A stretch of 5,474 nucleotides of DNA from a bacterium. Its GTDB lineage: Bacteria > 4484-113 > JALSIF01. How positions within the stretch are numbered: the stretch's first letter is position 1; each line of letters begins with the position of its first letter. Under the pieces are notes generated by a model. That model made no database searches. It saw nothing but the letters and a program-made list of their open reading frames with translations, and was not told the origin of the DNA. The stretch covers positions 1 through 5,474 of the forward strand of contig JALSIF010000041.1 in assembly GCA_026981635.1 (NCBI GenBank). Direction: 5' to 3'. The position numbers were made by a program, and so were the translations under genes. Below are positions 1 to 5,474 of the stretch, in pieces.

Positions 1-348
1 CCGGTGGAGGGCTTTGCGGAGGTGCCCTTTGTGGTCATCGTGGGCAAGTTTGATCTGCTCGCCCTTGACCGGGAGGGGGAGAGGGCGGTGGTGGTGGACT
101 GGAAGACCGACGGGCTGATGGGCGACAACCCGCCTGGAGAAGAAGAGCTTACTCGCCTCTACCGGCCCCAGCTAGCCGTCTACAAGCTTGCGGCAAAGCG
201 CCTGCTTCCCCCTGGCGGCAAGGTCCGAACCCTAATCTACTCCTTTTCCCTGGAAAGGACCATTGAGGTGGAGATAGATCCCAACGAGGTGGTCGAGCTG
301 CTCAGGGAACTAGTGGCCTCTGCCCAGGGAGAGCCCAAGGCCGAGTGA
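1..348 (+). CDS. C-terminal PD-(D/E)XK nuclease domain of an AddA/RecB-like helicase-nuclease (partial, 5' end outside window)
   Basis: The visible 115 residues look like the nuclease domain that ends AddA/RecB-type helicase-nucleases, which resect double-strand breaks for recombination. Seen: GKFDLL with Asp18, then VVDWKTD with Asp33 and Lys35 forming the D-x-K metal and catalytic pair, then a YRPQLAVY block whose Gln57 and Tyr61 form the QxxxY motif of RecB/Cas4/AddB-type nucleases. The order and spacing fit the AddA C-terminus. A final beta strand and a short helix precede the TGA at 346-348. The frame is open to the first base, so the protein begins upstream, and a GTG at base 4 is only an internal Val. 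No helicase motif is visible, so a standalone RecB-like or Cas4-like nuclease cannot be excluded; I therefore give no symbol. The family B polymerase follows 57 bases later on the same strand, which supports a repair role. Confidence 0.8.
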   Translation, partial: PVEGFAEVPFVVIVGKFDLLALDREGERAVVVDWKTDGLMGDNPPGEEELTRLYRPQLAVYKLAAKRLLPPGGKVRTLIYSFSLERTIEVEIDPNEVVELLRELVASAQGEPKAE

Positions 349-405
349 TTCACTCCTTACGGGGGGGACTTCACGAGTCGCTGCCCCTGGGCTAGAGTAG
401 AGGCG

Positions 406-2727
406 GTGGAGAAGGAGACCCTAAAGCCTGAGCTACAAAGCCCCCTCATCTTCGGGGCAGACCCCACCACTGCCATCGTTGCACTGGAGCTCTCCCCTGA
501 GGGTGACCAGGTGATCATCTACCGCCGCAAGGGAGACCAGGTAGTTAGCGAGACCCGTCCCTACCGCCCCTGGCTGCTTACCGGCGAGGACTGGATGGTT
601 GAGAAGGTAGGCGACCTTAAGCCGGAGGTGGAGGAGCTTTCCGGAAGGGGCTACTACCGCTTCCGGGTGAGCTTCCCGGGCATAAAGGAGGCTGAGCGGG
701 CCCACCGCCGCATGGTGGACCAGGCCAAGAAAAAGGGATTGGAGTCGGACGCGGTGCTCTTCTACCGCGACCAGCGCCAGGCCTACATGATGCTCTCTGG
801 CACCACCCAATTTAAGGGGATCACCTTCCACGAGCTTCGCCGGATGCAGATTGACATTGAGGTGGTCCCCGAGGAGGGGTTTGAGTTTCCCAATCCGGAG
901 CGCGACGGCGACCGCTTGCGCATCATCTCGGTTAGGGGATGGGAGGGGTTTGAGGAGCAGATCGTCCTGCGCGAGGAAAGCGAAACGGCCGAGCGGGAGA
1001 TGCTTGAGCGGCTAAACGAGCTCATCGCCCAGCTTGACCCCGACGTAATTGAGGGCCACTACATCTTCAAGTTTGACCTGCCCTACATCCACACCCGGGC
1101 CGGAAAACTTGGTGTGAAGCTTCCCTGGGGGCGGGATGGAAGCCCGGTCAGCCAGCGGCGCAGCCGGATGGAGATCGCCGAGCGGGTGATTGACTACCAG
1201 AAGTTCACCTGCCACGGCCGCCACATCATTGACACCTGGATCCTCACCCAGTACTACGACATCACCCACCGCACCCTGACCAGCCTGGGGCTGAAGGAGG
1301 TGGCCAAGCACCTGGGGGTGGCAGGGGAGGACCGCATCTACCTGGACATGACCGAGGTGAGGCGGCTTTGGGATGAGGAGCGGGACCGACTGCTCACCTA
1401 CGCCGTCCAGGATGTGCGGGAAACCGATGCCATCAGCCAGATCCTCTCTCCGCCCTGGTTTACCCAGGCGATGATGCTCCCCTTCCCCTACCAGGATGTG
1501 GTGGTGCGGGGCAACGCCACCCGCATTGACGCCCTGCTGGTCAGGGAGTACCTGCGCCAGGGCCGGGCCATCCCCAAGGGACAGGGCGGTCCCCCCGAAG
1601 TGGGGGGCTTTACCGGGGTGTTTATGCTGGGCAAGTTCACCGATGTGCTCCATGCCGATGTGGCCAGTATGCACCCCTCAAACATGCTGGTCTATGAGAT
1701 CCGCCCGCGGCAGGATGAGCTGGGCATCTTCCTTGAGGCCCTGAAGGTGCTAAGGGAGCTAAGGCTCAACGCCAAGCGGGCCATGGGGGAGGCCAAAGAT
1801 GAAGCGGAGCGGGTCCACTACGACGCCCTCCAGTCAACCCTCAAGGTGCTCATCAACTCCTTCTACGGCTACCTGGGGGCAAGCGCCCGCACCTTCCACT
1901 TCTCCGACCAGCAGGCGGCAACCGAGGTAAGCCTTCGGGGAAGGTCCACCCTCGCCCAGATCTGCCAGCACCTCATTTCCCAGGGGAGCAAGCTTATAGA
2001 GGTGGACACCGATGGGGTCTACTTCCTGGGCCCACCCGAGGTAAGGGAGGGAAAGATTACCCCCGATCAGCTGATTGAGGAGATTGACCAGCGGTTGGGC
2101 AGGGAGATTGCGGTTGAGGTGGACGGCAGATACCCGGCGATGTTTTCCTACAAGGAGAAGAACTACGCCCTGCTTACCGATGATGGGGAGCTGATCATCA
2201 AGGGGAGCGCCCTCAGGAGCCGGGGGCTGGAGCCCTTCCAGCGGGAGCTAATAGAGATAACCCTGCGCTACATCCTTTCCGGCCGGGAGGAGGAGATTGA
2301 GGGGGAGTTTGAGCGCTACCGCCAGATGATCAGGGAGGGGACCATCCCCATTGAGAAGCTGGCCCGCTCGGAGACCCTGAAAGACAGCCTGGATGTCTAC
2401 CGCCAGAAGGTTGAGCAGAAGAAGCGAAACAAGAGTGCCGCCTACGAGATCGCCCTAAGAAGTAGCCGGAACTATGTACCGGGCGACATCATCACCTATT
2501 ACATCACCGGCACTGATGCCAGGGTGAGCGCCTACGACAACGCTAGGCCCATCTCCGAGTATGACCCGCAAAACCCCGATGTAAATGTGGCCTACTACCT
2601 GGAAAAGCTAGAGAAGCGCTGGAAGTGGGCAAGGGAGCTCATTGAGCTTGCCCGCCACCCCCAGGAGGTGAACCGGGAGGAGCTTGGGAAGCTCCTTGCC
2701 ATGGCTGGGGAACAGGCAAAAGTATAG
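406..2727 (+). CDS. Family B DNA polymerase with 3'-5' exonuclease domain
   Basis: This is a template-directed DNA polymerase with proofreading domain, 773 residues, typical of the bacterial PolB subfamily that is distinct from E. coli Pol II. Exonuclease domain: ExoI Asp150/Glu152 (QIDIEV), ExoII Asp224 (GHYIFKFDLPYI), ExoIII Tyr332/Asp336 (YAVQD). Polymerase domain: motif A Asp418 (HADVASMHPS), motif B Lys480 to Gly488 (KVLINSFYG), motif C Asp534/Asp536 (EVDTDGVYF), and the K-x-Y motif Lys585/Tyr587. A thumb-like Glu/Arg/Tyr-rich C-terminus follows from about 600. All catalytic carboxylates are present. Unusual are His423 where the steric-gate Tyr of SLYPS normally sits, Tyr219 where ExoII usually has Asn, and Gly537 in place of the Ser of DTDS. 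The GTG start at 406 is the only standard start codon between the preceding TGA in this frame and the conserved N-terminal block PLIFGADPTTAIVALEL. Its Shine-Dalgarno is poor (AGAGG at 399-403, 2 bases away), so translation may depend on coupling to the upstream gene. Likely role is repair or translesion synthesis; that part is inference. Confidence 0.95.
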   Translation: MEKETLKPELQSPLIFGADPTTAIVALELSPEGDQVIIYRRKGDQVVSETRPYRPWLLTGEDWMVEKVGDLKPEVEELSGRGYYRFRVSFPGIKEAERAHRRMVDQAKKKGLESDAVLFYRDQRQAYMMLSGTTQFKGITFHELRRMQIDIEVVPEEGFEFPNPERDGDRLRIISVRGWEGFEEQIVLREESETAEREMLERLNELIAQLDPDVIEGHYIFKFDLPYIHTRAGKLGVKLPWGRDGSPVSQRRSRMEIAERVIDYQKFTCHGRHIIDTWILTQYYDITHRTLTSLGLKEVAKHLGVAGEDRIYLDMTEVRRLWDEERDRLLTYAVQDVRETDAISQILSPPWFTQAMMLPFPYQDVVVRGNATRIDALLVREYLRQGRAIPKGQGGPPEVGGFTGVFMLGKFTDVLHADVASMHPSNMLVYEIRPRQDELGIFLEALKVLRELRLNAKRAMGEAKDEAERVHYDALQSTLKVLINSFYGYLGASARTFHFSDQQAATEVSLRGRSTLAQICQHLISQGSKLIEVDTDGVYFLGPPEVREGKITPDQLIEEIDQRLGREIAVEVDGRYPAMFSYKEKNYALLTDDGELIIKGSALRSRGLEPFQRELIEITLRYILSGREEEIEGEFERYRQMIREGTIPIEKLARSETLKDSLDVYRQKVEQKKRNKSAAYEIALRSSRNYVPGDIITYYITGTDARVSAYDNARPISEYDPQNPDVNVAYYLEKLEKRWKWARELIELARHPQEVNREELGKLLAMAGEQAKV

Positions 2728-2734
2728 TTATAGT
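2723..2734 (+). promoter_or_regulatory. Tandem TATAGT hexamers overlapping the polymerase stop codon (possible -10 element)
   Basis: Two exact copies of TATAGT lie head to tail; each matches the sigma-70 -10 consensus at 5 of 6 positions. The polymerase stop TAG is inside the first copy. A TTGCCA (2696-2701) resembles a -35 box, but the gap to the first hexamer is 21 bases, longer than the usual 16-18. It could drive the VOC gene with a leader of roughly 40 bases, or be chance in a short AT-rich patch. Weak support. Confidence 0.2.
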
Positions 2735-2766
2735 CAGGCTAACAATTTACTTGAAGACCGCTTGCC

Positions 2767-2774
2767 GGGGGTGA
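2767..2774 (+). promoter_or_regulatory. Shine-Dalgarno site that sets the VOC gene start
   Basis: GGGGGTGA matches the ideal GGAGGTGA at 7 of 8 positions and sits 5 bases before the ATG at 2780. This favours that ATG over the upstream in-frame start at 2684, which lies inside the polymerase gene, and over the in-frame GTG at 2771, ATG at 2792 and ATG at 2804. Confidence 0.65.
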
Positions 2775-2779
2775 GACCA

Positions 2780-3187
2780 ATGGTTAGGTACATGGGAAAC
2801 CTGATGGCCCTGATCTACGTTTCAGACCTCAGGCGGAGCGTAGACTTCTACACCGAGAAGCTGGGCTTCTCCCTGGTGGGTTATTGGGATGGGGAGGAGA
2901 AGGCCATAAAGCCCACCTACGACGAGGCTCACACGCCGGGCTTCGCCATGGTGAGGGCAGGGGAGGCCAGGGTGGGGCTTCATATCTGGGAAGGAGAGAG
3001 TGCTCCTCCAGCAGGTGGAGTCGGCCTGGACCTAAGGGTTGATGATGTGGACGCCTTCTACCGGGAGCTAACCGAGAGGGGAGTCCAGGCCTCCGAGCCG
3101 CGCGACTTTCCCTGGGGCCAGCGGATGATCTTCCTAAAGGATCCCGATGGCCACCCGTGGAGCTTCTACTCACCGATTGGGGACTGA
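2780..3187 (+). CDS. VOC-fold (glyoxalase/bleomycin resistance family) protein
   Basis: This small cytosolic protein of 135 residues has the paired beta-alpha-beta-beta-beta halves of the vicinal oxygen chelate superfamily. The first half carries [19 protein letters not shown] (residues 12-30), the standard opening helix-and-strand signature. The second half carries [18 protein letters not shown] (85-102) and ends in [15 protein letters not shown] (118-132). Positions that usually hold metal ligands are not occupied by them: the first-strand His/Gln is absent and the final Glu of the DPDGN-x-x-E-L pattern is Ser128. It is therefore more like the metal-free binding or bleomycin-resistance type than a glyoxalase I, and its substrate cannot be assigned. 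It begins 52 bases after the polymerase stop and could be on the same transcript. Its last 22 bases overlap the end of hutU on the other strand. A longer reading frame from 2684 exists, but its extra N-terminus is translated out of frame from within the polymerase gene. Confidence 0.85.
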   Translation: MVRYMGNLMALIYVSDLRRSVDFYTEKLGFSLVGYWDGEEKAIKPTYDEAHTPGFAMVRAGEARVGLHIWEGESAPPAGGVGLDLRVDDVDAFYRELTERGVQASEPRDFPWGQRMIFLKDPDGHPWSFYSPIGD

Positions 3188-4848
3188 ATCCCAGGAAGGT
3201 TCAGCCCCCGCTCCTTTGCGCAGCGGAGGGCCTCCTCATACCCTGCGTCGGCGTGGCGCATCACCCCGGTTCCCGGGTCGTTGGTAAGGCACAGTTCAAG
3301 GCGCCTGGCGGAAAGGTCGGTGCCGTCGGCGCACACCACTAGACCTGCGTGGAGAGAGAGCCCCATGCCCACGCCGCCGCCGTGGTGGAAGCTCACCCAG
3401 GTGGCCCCGCTGGCGGTGTTTAGGGCGAAGTTGAGGAGGGGCCAGTCGGCGATGGCGTCGGAGCCGTCCTTCATCCCCTCTGTCTCCCGGTAGGGGGAGG
3501 CCACCGATCCACCGTCCAGGTGGTCCCGTCCAATCACCACCGGTGCCCTAAGCTCCCCCTTGGCCACCATCTCGTTGAACCTGAGGCCGGCAATGTGCCG
3601 CTCGCCATAGCCCAGCCAGCAGATGCGGGCGGGCAACCCCTGGAAGGGGACCTTCTGCTCGGCCAGCTCCAGCCAGCGGATGAGGGACTTCTTCTCCGGG
3701 AATAGCTCCATGATGGCCCGGTCAGTGCGGAGGATGTCCTCCGGGTCTCCCGACAGGGCCACCCAGCGGAAGGGGCCGGTGCCGGTGCAGAACATGGGCC
3801 GGATGTAGGCGGGGACAAAACCGGGAAAGCTGAAGGCCTCCTCCTCGCTGAGCCCGCCCCTAACCGCCTGGCCGCGGATGTTGTTGCCGTAGTCAAATAC
3901 CGGGATTCCCCTCCGCCTGAACTCGGCCATGGCGGCGCAGTGCTCAGCGATGGCCTTAAGCGCCCGGCGGCGATACTCCTCCGGGTTGTTCTCCCTCAGC
4001 GCCAGCGCCTCCTTAAGGCTCATCCCGTTGGGGACGTATCCGTTTAGCTCGTCGTGGGCACTGGTCTGGTCGGTGACGATGTCGGGGTTGATGTCCCGCT
4101 CTGCCAGGGTGGGGAAGACATCGGCCGCATTGGCAATAAGCCCAATGGAGCGGGCCTCACCCGTCTCGGTCCACAACCTGATCTTCTCCAGCGCCTCATC
4201 CAGGCTGTCGGTAAGCTCGTCCACAAACCCCATCTCCAGCCTGCGCTTCGCCCGGGCAGGGTCCACCTCCACCACCAGGGCGCTGGCCCCGTTCATGGTG
4301 ATGGCCAGGGGCTGGGCGCCACCCATCCCCCCCAGGCCGGCGGTGAGTGCCCACTTGCCGGTGTAGTCGCCGCCAAAGTGCTGCCGGCCCGCCTCGGCAA
4401 AGGTCTCATAGGTCCCCTGGATGATTCCCTGGGTGCCGATGTAGATCCAGCTTCCCGCCGTCATCTGGCCGTACATGATGAGGCCCCTTTTCTCCAGCTC
4501 GTTGAAGTGGTCCCAGGTGGCCCACTTGGGGACCAGGTTGGAGTTGGCGATGATCACCCGGGGAGCAAGCTCGTGGGTGCGAAAGACCCCCACCGGCTTT
4601 CCCGACTGAACGAGCAGGGTCTCGTCAGGTCTAAGCCGACGAAGTGATTCCAGGATCAGGTCAAAGGCCGGCCAGTTCCTTGCCGCCTTGCCCCTGCCCC
4701 CGTAGATGATCAGCTCCTCGGGAAGCTCGGCCACCTCCGGGTTCAGGTTGTTCTGGATCATCCGGAAGGGGGCCTCAATCTGCCAGTTGGCACAGTGGAG
4801 TTCAGTTCCCCGCGGTGCTCTCACCACCCGGCCCGATGTGACTGCCAT
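3166..4848 (-). CDS. hutU: Urocanate hydratase (urocanase)
   Basis: Urocanase catalyses the second step of histidine degradation in the cytosol, adding water to urocanate to give 4-imidazolone-5-propionate, with tightly bound NAD+ acting as an electrophile. The 560-residue length matches the family (P. putida about 557). Seen: [11 protein letters not shown] (49-59), [12 protein letters not shown] (171-182) of the NAD-binding region, [20 protein letters not shown] (350-369), and the urocanase signature [10 protein letters not shown] (402-411) with the active-site Cys at residue 410. The C-terminal [20 protein letters not shown] (477-496) and [18 protein letters not shown] are also typical. No frameshift or missing key residue is seen. 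The ATG at 4848 has a perfect GGAGGTGA Shine-Dalgarno 6 bases upstream. It lies 41 bases after the cohesin-like gene on the same strand but has its own likely promoter. No hutH, hutI or hutG is in view, so the rest of the pathway must be elsewhere, or this gene works alone. Confidence 0.97.
   Translation of the reverse strand: MAVTSGRVVRAPRGTELHCANWQIEAPFRMIQNNLNPEVAELPEELIIYGGRGKAARNWPAFDLILESLRRLRPDETLLVQSGKPVGVFRTHELAPRVIIANSNLVPKWATWDHFNELEKRGLIMYGQMTAGSWIYIGTQGIIQGTYETFAEAGRQHFGGDYTGKWALTAGLGGMGGAQPLAITMNGASALVVEVDPARAKRRLEMGFVDELTDSLDEALEKIRLWTETGEARSIGLIANAADVFPTLAERDINPDIVTDQTSAHDELNGYVPNGMSLKEALALRENNPEEYRRRALKAIAEHCAAMAEFRRRGIPVFDYGNNIRGQAVRGGLSEEEAFSFPGFVPAYIRPMFCTGTGPFRWVALSGDPEDILRTDRAIMELFPEKKSLIRWLELAEQKVPFQGLPARICWLGYGERHIAGLRFNEMVAKGELRAPVVIGRDHLDGGSVASPYRETEGMKDGSDAIADWPLLNFALNTASGATWVSFHHGGGVGMGLSLHAGLVVCADGTDLSARRLELCLTNDPGTGVMRHADAGYEEALRCAKERGLNLPGIQSPIGE
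3170..3183. repeat. Imperfect inverted repeat across the convergent VOC/hutU gene ends
   Basis: The 14 bases TCACCGATTGGGGA match their own reverse complement at 10 of 14 positions, with the axis between 3176 and 3177. Because of this symmetry both strands encode Ser-Pro-Ile-Gly followed by an acidic last residue: VOC ends SPIGD and HutU ends SPIGE. It lies inside the 22-base tail-to-tail overlap (3166-3187). There is no U-run, so it is not a classical intrinsic terminator on either strand. Confidence 0.55.
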
Positions 4849-4854
4849 CTTGGC

Positions 4855-4862
4855 TCACCTCC
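4855..4862 (-). promoter_or_regulatory. Shine-Dalgarno site of hutU
   Basis: Read on the minus strand this is GGAGGTGA, a full match to the anti-Shine-Dalgarno, 6 bases before the ATG ending at 4848. It fixes the hutU start. Confidence 0.85.
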
Positions 4863-4868
4863 CCGCCG

Positions 4869-4874
4869 ATTATA
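4869..4874 (-). promoter_or_regulatory. Probable -10 box of the hutU promoter
   Basis: The minus strand reads an exact TATAAT here, 16 to 21 bases after the end of the upstream coding region. No TTGACA-like -35 lies 16-18 bases upstream; that region is CCCCAT-like. An activator or an alternative contact may be needed. Transcription would start near 4862-4863, giving a leader of about 14 bases that barely contains the Shine-Dalgarno site. This placement is inferred from the sequence alone. Confidence 0.5.
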
Positions 4875-4881
4875 TGCCCAA

Positions 4882-4898
4882 GCCCCTATCTATGGGGC
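4882..4898. repeat. GC-rich inverted repeat upstream of hutU
   Basis: GCCCC (4882-4886) and GGGGC (4894-4898) are perfect inverted arms around a 7-base spacer TATCTAT. The element spans the stop codon of the cohesin-like gene and the expected -35 region of hutU. It could be an operator or a weak RNA hairpin at the end of the upstream gene. It has no U-run, so a terminator role is doubtful. A five-base arm can occur by chance. Confidence 0.3.
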
Positions 4899-5474
4899 GG
4901 GAGCCTGGACGCTCACCGTGAGCGGGTCGCCAATCAGGCGGGGGAGGGGAAAGCCGGCAATGTCTCCCAGACCGACGAGCTCCTCCTGGGAGGTGAAGGC
5001 GAGGGTGGTCTCTCCCTCGGCGGCGGCAGTGAAGCTTATGGTGAGGATGGGTCCGGAGGCAACCTCGGCGGGGTCAAAGTCGGTGGAGGCTCGGGTGATA
5101 AAGAAGCTCAGGGTGTCGTCCCGGCCCGGCACCAGGTCGCAGAAGCCGGCCAGGTCCGCCCCCAAGGGTGATCTGCCGTCGGTGACCAGGTCGCAGGAAC
5201 TAAGGCTCAGGGCTCCCGGGTCAAAGACCACCCGTCCGTGGGCAAAGAGGGCAGCACTGGTGTTGTCCAATTCAACCTGCACGGCAAGCGGGTCGCCCGG
5301 CGCAACCTGGGGGGTGTCGGTGGTAAGGAGGAAGGTGGCGGTGGTGGATCCCCGGCCCACCAGCGGCTGGCTGGGCAGGCCATACTTGGGGCTATCTCCG
5401 GGAGCAGAGTAGGGGACCACCACATAGGCAAAGAATCCCGGCCCTGGGGTGTCTACCACCTCATACTGGTTGGG
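4890..5474 (-). CDS. Cohesin-like domain protein, probably secreted (partial, N-terminus outside window)
   Basis: The visible 194 residues are open at the right edge and end with TAG at 4890. An in-frame GTG at 5459 is preceded by open frame (PNQYE), so the true start is most likely outside. From about residue 43 the sequence resembles a cohesin or CBM-like beta sandwich: TATFLLTTDTPQVAPGDPLAVQVEL, then GRVVFDPGALSL (the YDP-like strand), then GPILTISFTAAAEGETTLAF, and a closing DPLTVSV strand. This is the fold that binds dockerins in cellulosomes, but it is also found in many non-cellulosomal surface proteins. The composition is Thr/Ser/Pro-rich and acidic, with two Cys at 94 and 112, both in CDLV contexts, suggesting a disulfide and an extracellular location. 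No dockerin, membrane anchor or sorting motif follows; the protein ends in APAP. The signal peptide, if any, is out of view. No partner or substrate can be named. Confidence 0.65.
   Translation of the reverse strand, partial: PNQYEVVDTPGPGFFAYVVVPYSAPGDSPKYGLPSQPLVGRGSTTATFLLTTDTPQVAPGDPLAVQVELDNTSAALFAHGRVVFDPGALSLSSCDLVTDGRSPLGADLAGFCDLVPGRDDTLSFFITRASTDFDPAEVASGPILTISFTAAAEGETTLAFTSQEELVGLGDIAGFPLPRLIGDPLTVSVQAPAP

Noticed and set aside
346-348. Reassignment of TGA to an amino acid
   Set aside because: TGA also ends the VOC gene at the expected length, Trp is encoded by TGG throughout, and no TGA occurs inside the other conserved genes.
1-348. Standalone Cas4 and a nearby CRISPR system
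   Set aside because: No Cys cluster typical of Cas4 is visible in this part, there are no CRISPR repeats or other cas genes, and the motif spacing fits an AddA C-terminus better.
1012-1674. Long open frame of 220 codons on the minus strand inside the polymerase gene
   Set aside because: It is antisense to a highly conserved coding region, has no recognisable domain and a His/Pro/Gly-rich composition typical of GC-rich shadow frames.
2684-2779. Longer N-terminus for the VOC protein, starting inside the polymerase gene
   Set aside because: The extra 32 residues are an out-of-frame reading of the conserved polymerase end and the AT-rich gap. The ATG at 2780 has a good Shine-Dalgarno and begins just before the fold.
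3188-3230. Intrinsic terminator after the VOC gene
   Set aside because: No stable hairpin followed by a T-run is visible, and the sequence codes for the conserved C-terminal part of HutU.
4054-4647. Plus-strand open frame of 197 codons inside hutU
   Set aside because: It lies antisense to the conserved urocanase sequence, with shadow-like composition and no recognisable motif.
4795-5412. Plus-strand open frame of 205 codons spanning the hutU start and the cohesin-like gene
   Set aside because: It runs across two real minus-strand genes and the hutU promoter, and its Ser/Arg/Pro-rich product resembles no family; the minus-strand readings are far more protein-like.

Overview
The window is about 60% GC by eye and gene-dense, with almost no non-coding sequence. 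It comes from a bacterium: it has strong Shine-Dalgarno sites, bacterial-type urocanase, and a PolB of the ~780-residue bacterial subfamily. The proteins are rich in Glu, Arg, Lys and Tyr, and AGG, AAG and GAG codons are frequent, which hints at a thermophile. A bacterial family B polymerase, a standalone urocanase and a cohesin-domain secreted protein would fit a Chloroflexota-like or related deep-branching thermal lineage. That placement is inference only.

Layout: there are two convergent blocks. The left block, on the plus strand, holds three genes. The first is the C-terminal end of an AddA/RecB-type helicase-nuclease, cut by the window edge, of which only the PD-(D/E)XK nuclease domain is visible. 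Next comes a complete 773-residue family B DNA polymerase with 3'-5' exonuclease and polymerase domains. The third is a small vicinal-oxygen-chelate (glyoxalase/bleomycin-resistance fold) protein. The right block, on the minus strand, holds a complete urocanate hydratase (hutU) of 560 residues. Upstream of it lies the C-terminal part of a probably secreted cohesin-like protein, cut by the right edge. The two blocks meet tail to tail with a 22-base overlap of the VOC and hutU coding ends.

How the genes work together: the nuclease and polymerase are adjacent, co-directional and plausibly co-transcribed, suggesting a shared role in double-strand-break processing and repair synthesis. The VOC gene follows 52 bases later and may ride on the same transcript. 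hutU converts urocanate to imidazolonepropionate in histidine breakdown, but no other hut gene is in view. It appears to have its own compact promoter, with a TATAAT box shortly after the stop codon of the cohesin-like gene.

I do not see a clear undescribed system such as a CRISPR array, phage defence island or mobile element. The most interesting points are the unusual residues at dNTP-contact and ssDNA-contact positions of the polymerase, with all catalytic carboxylates intact; the mirror-image overlapping gene ends, in which both strands encode Ser-Pro-Ile-Gly; and the compact hutU promoter with a GC-rich inverted repeat over its -35 region.
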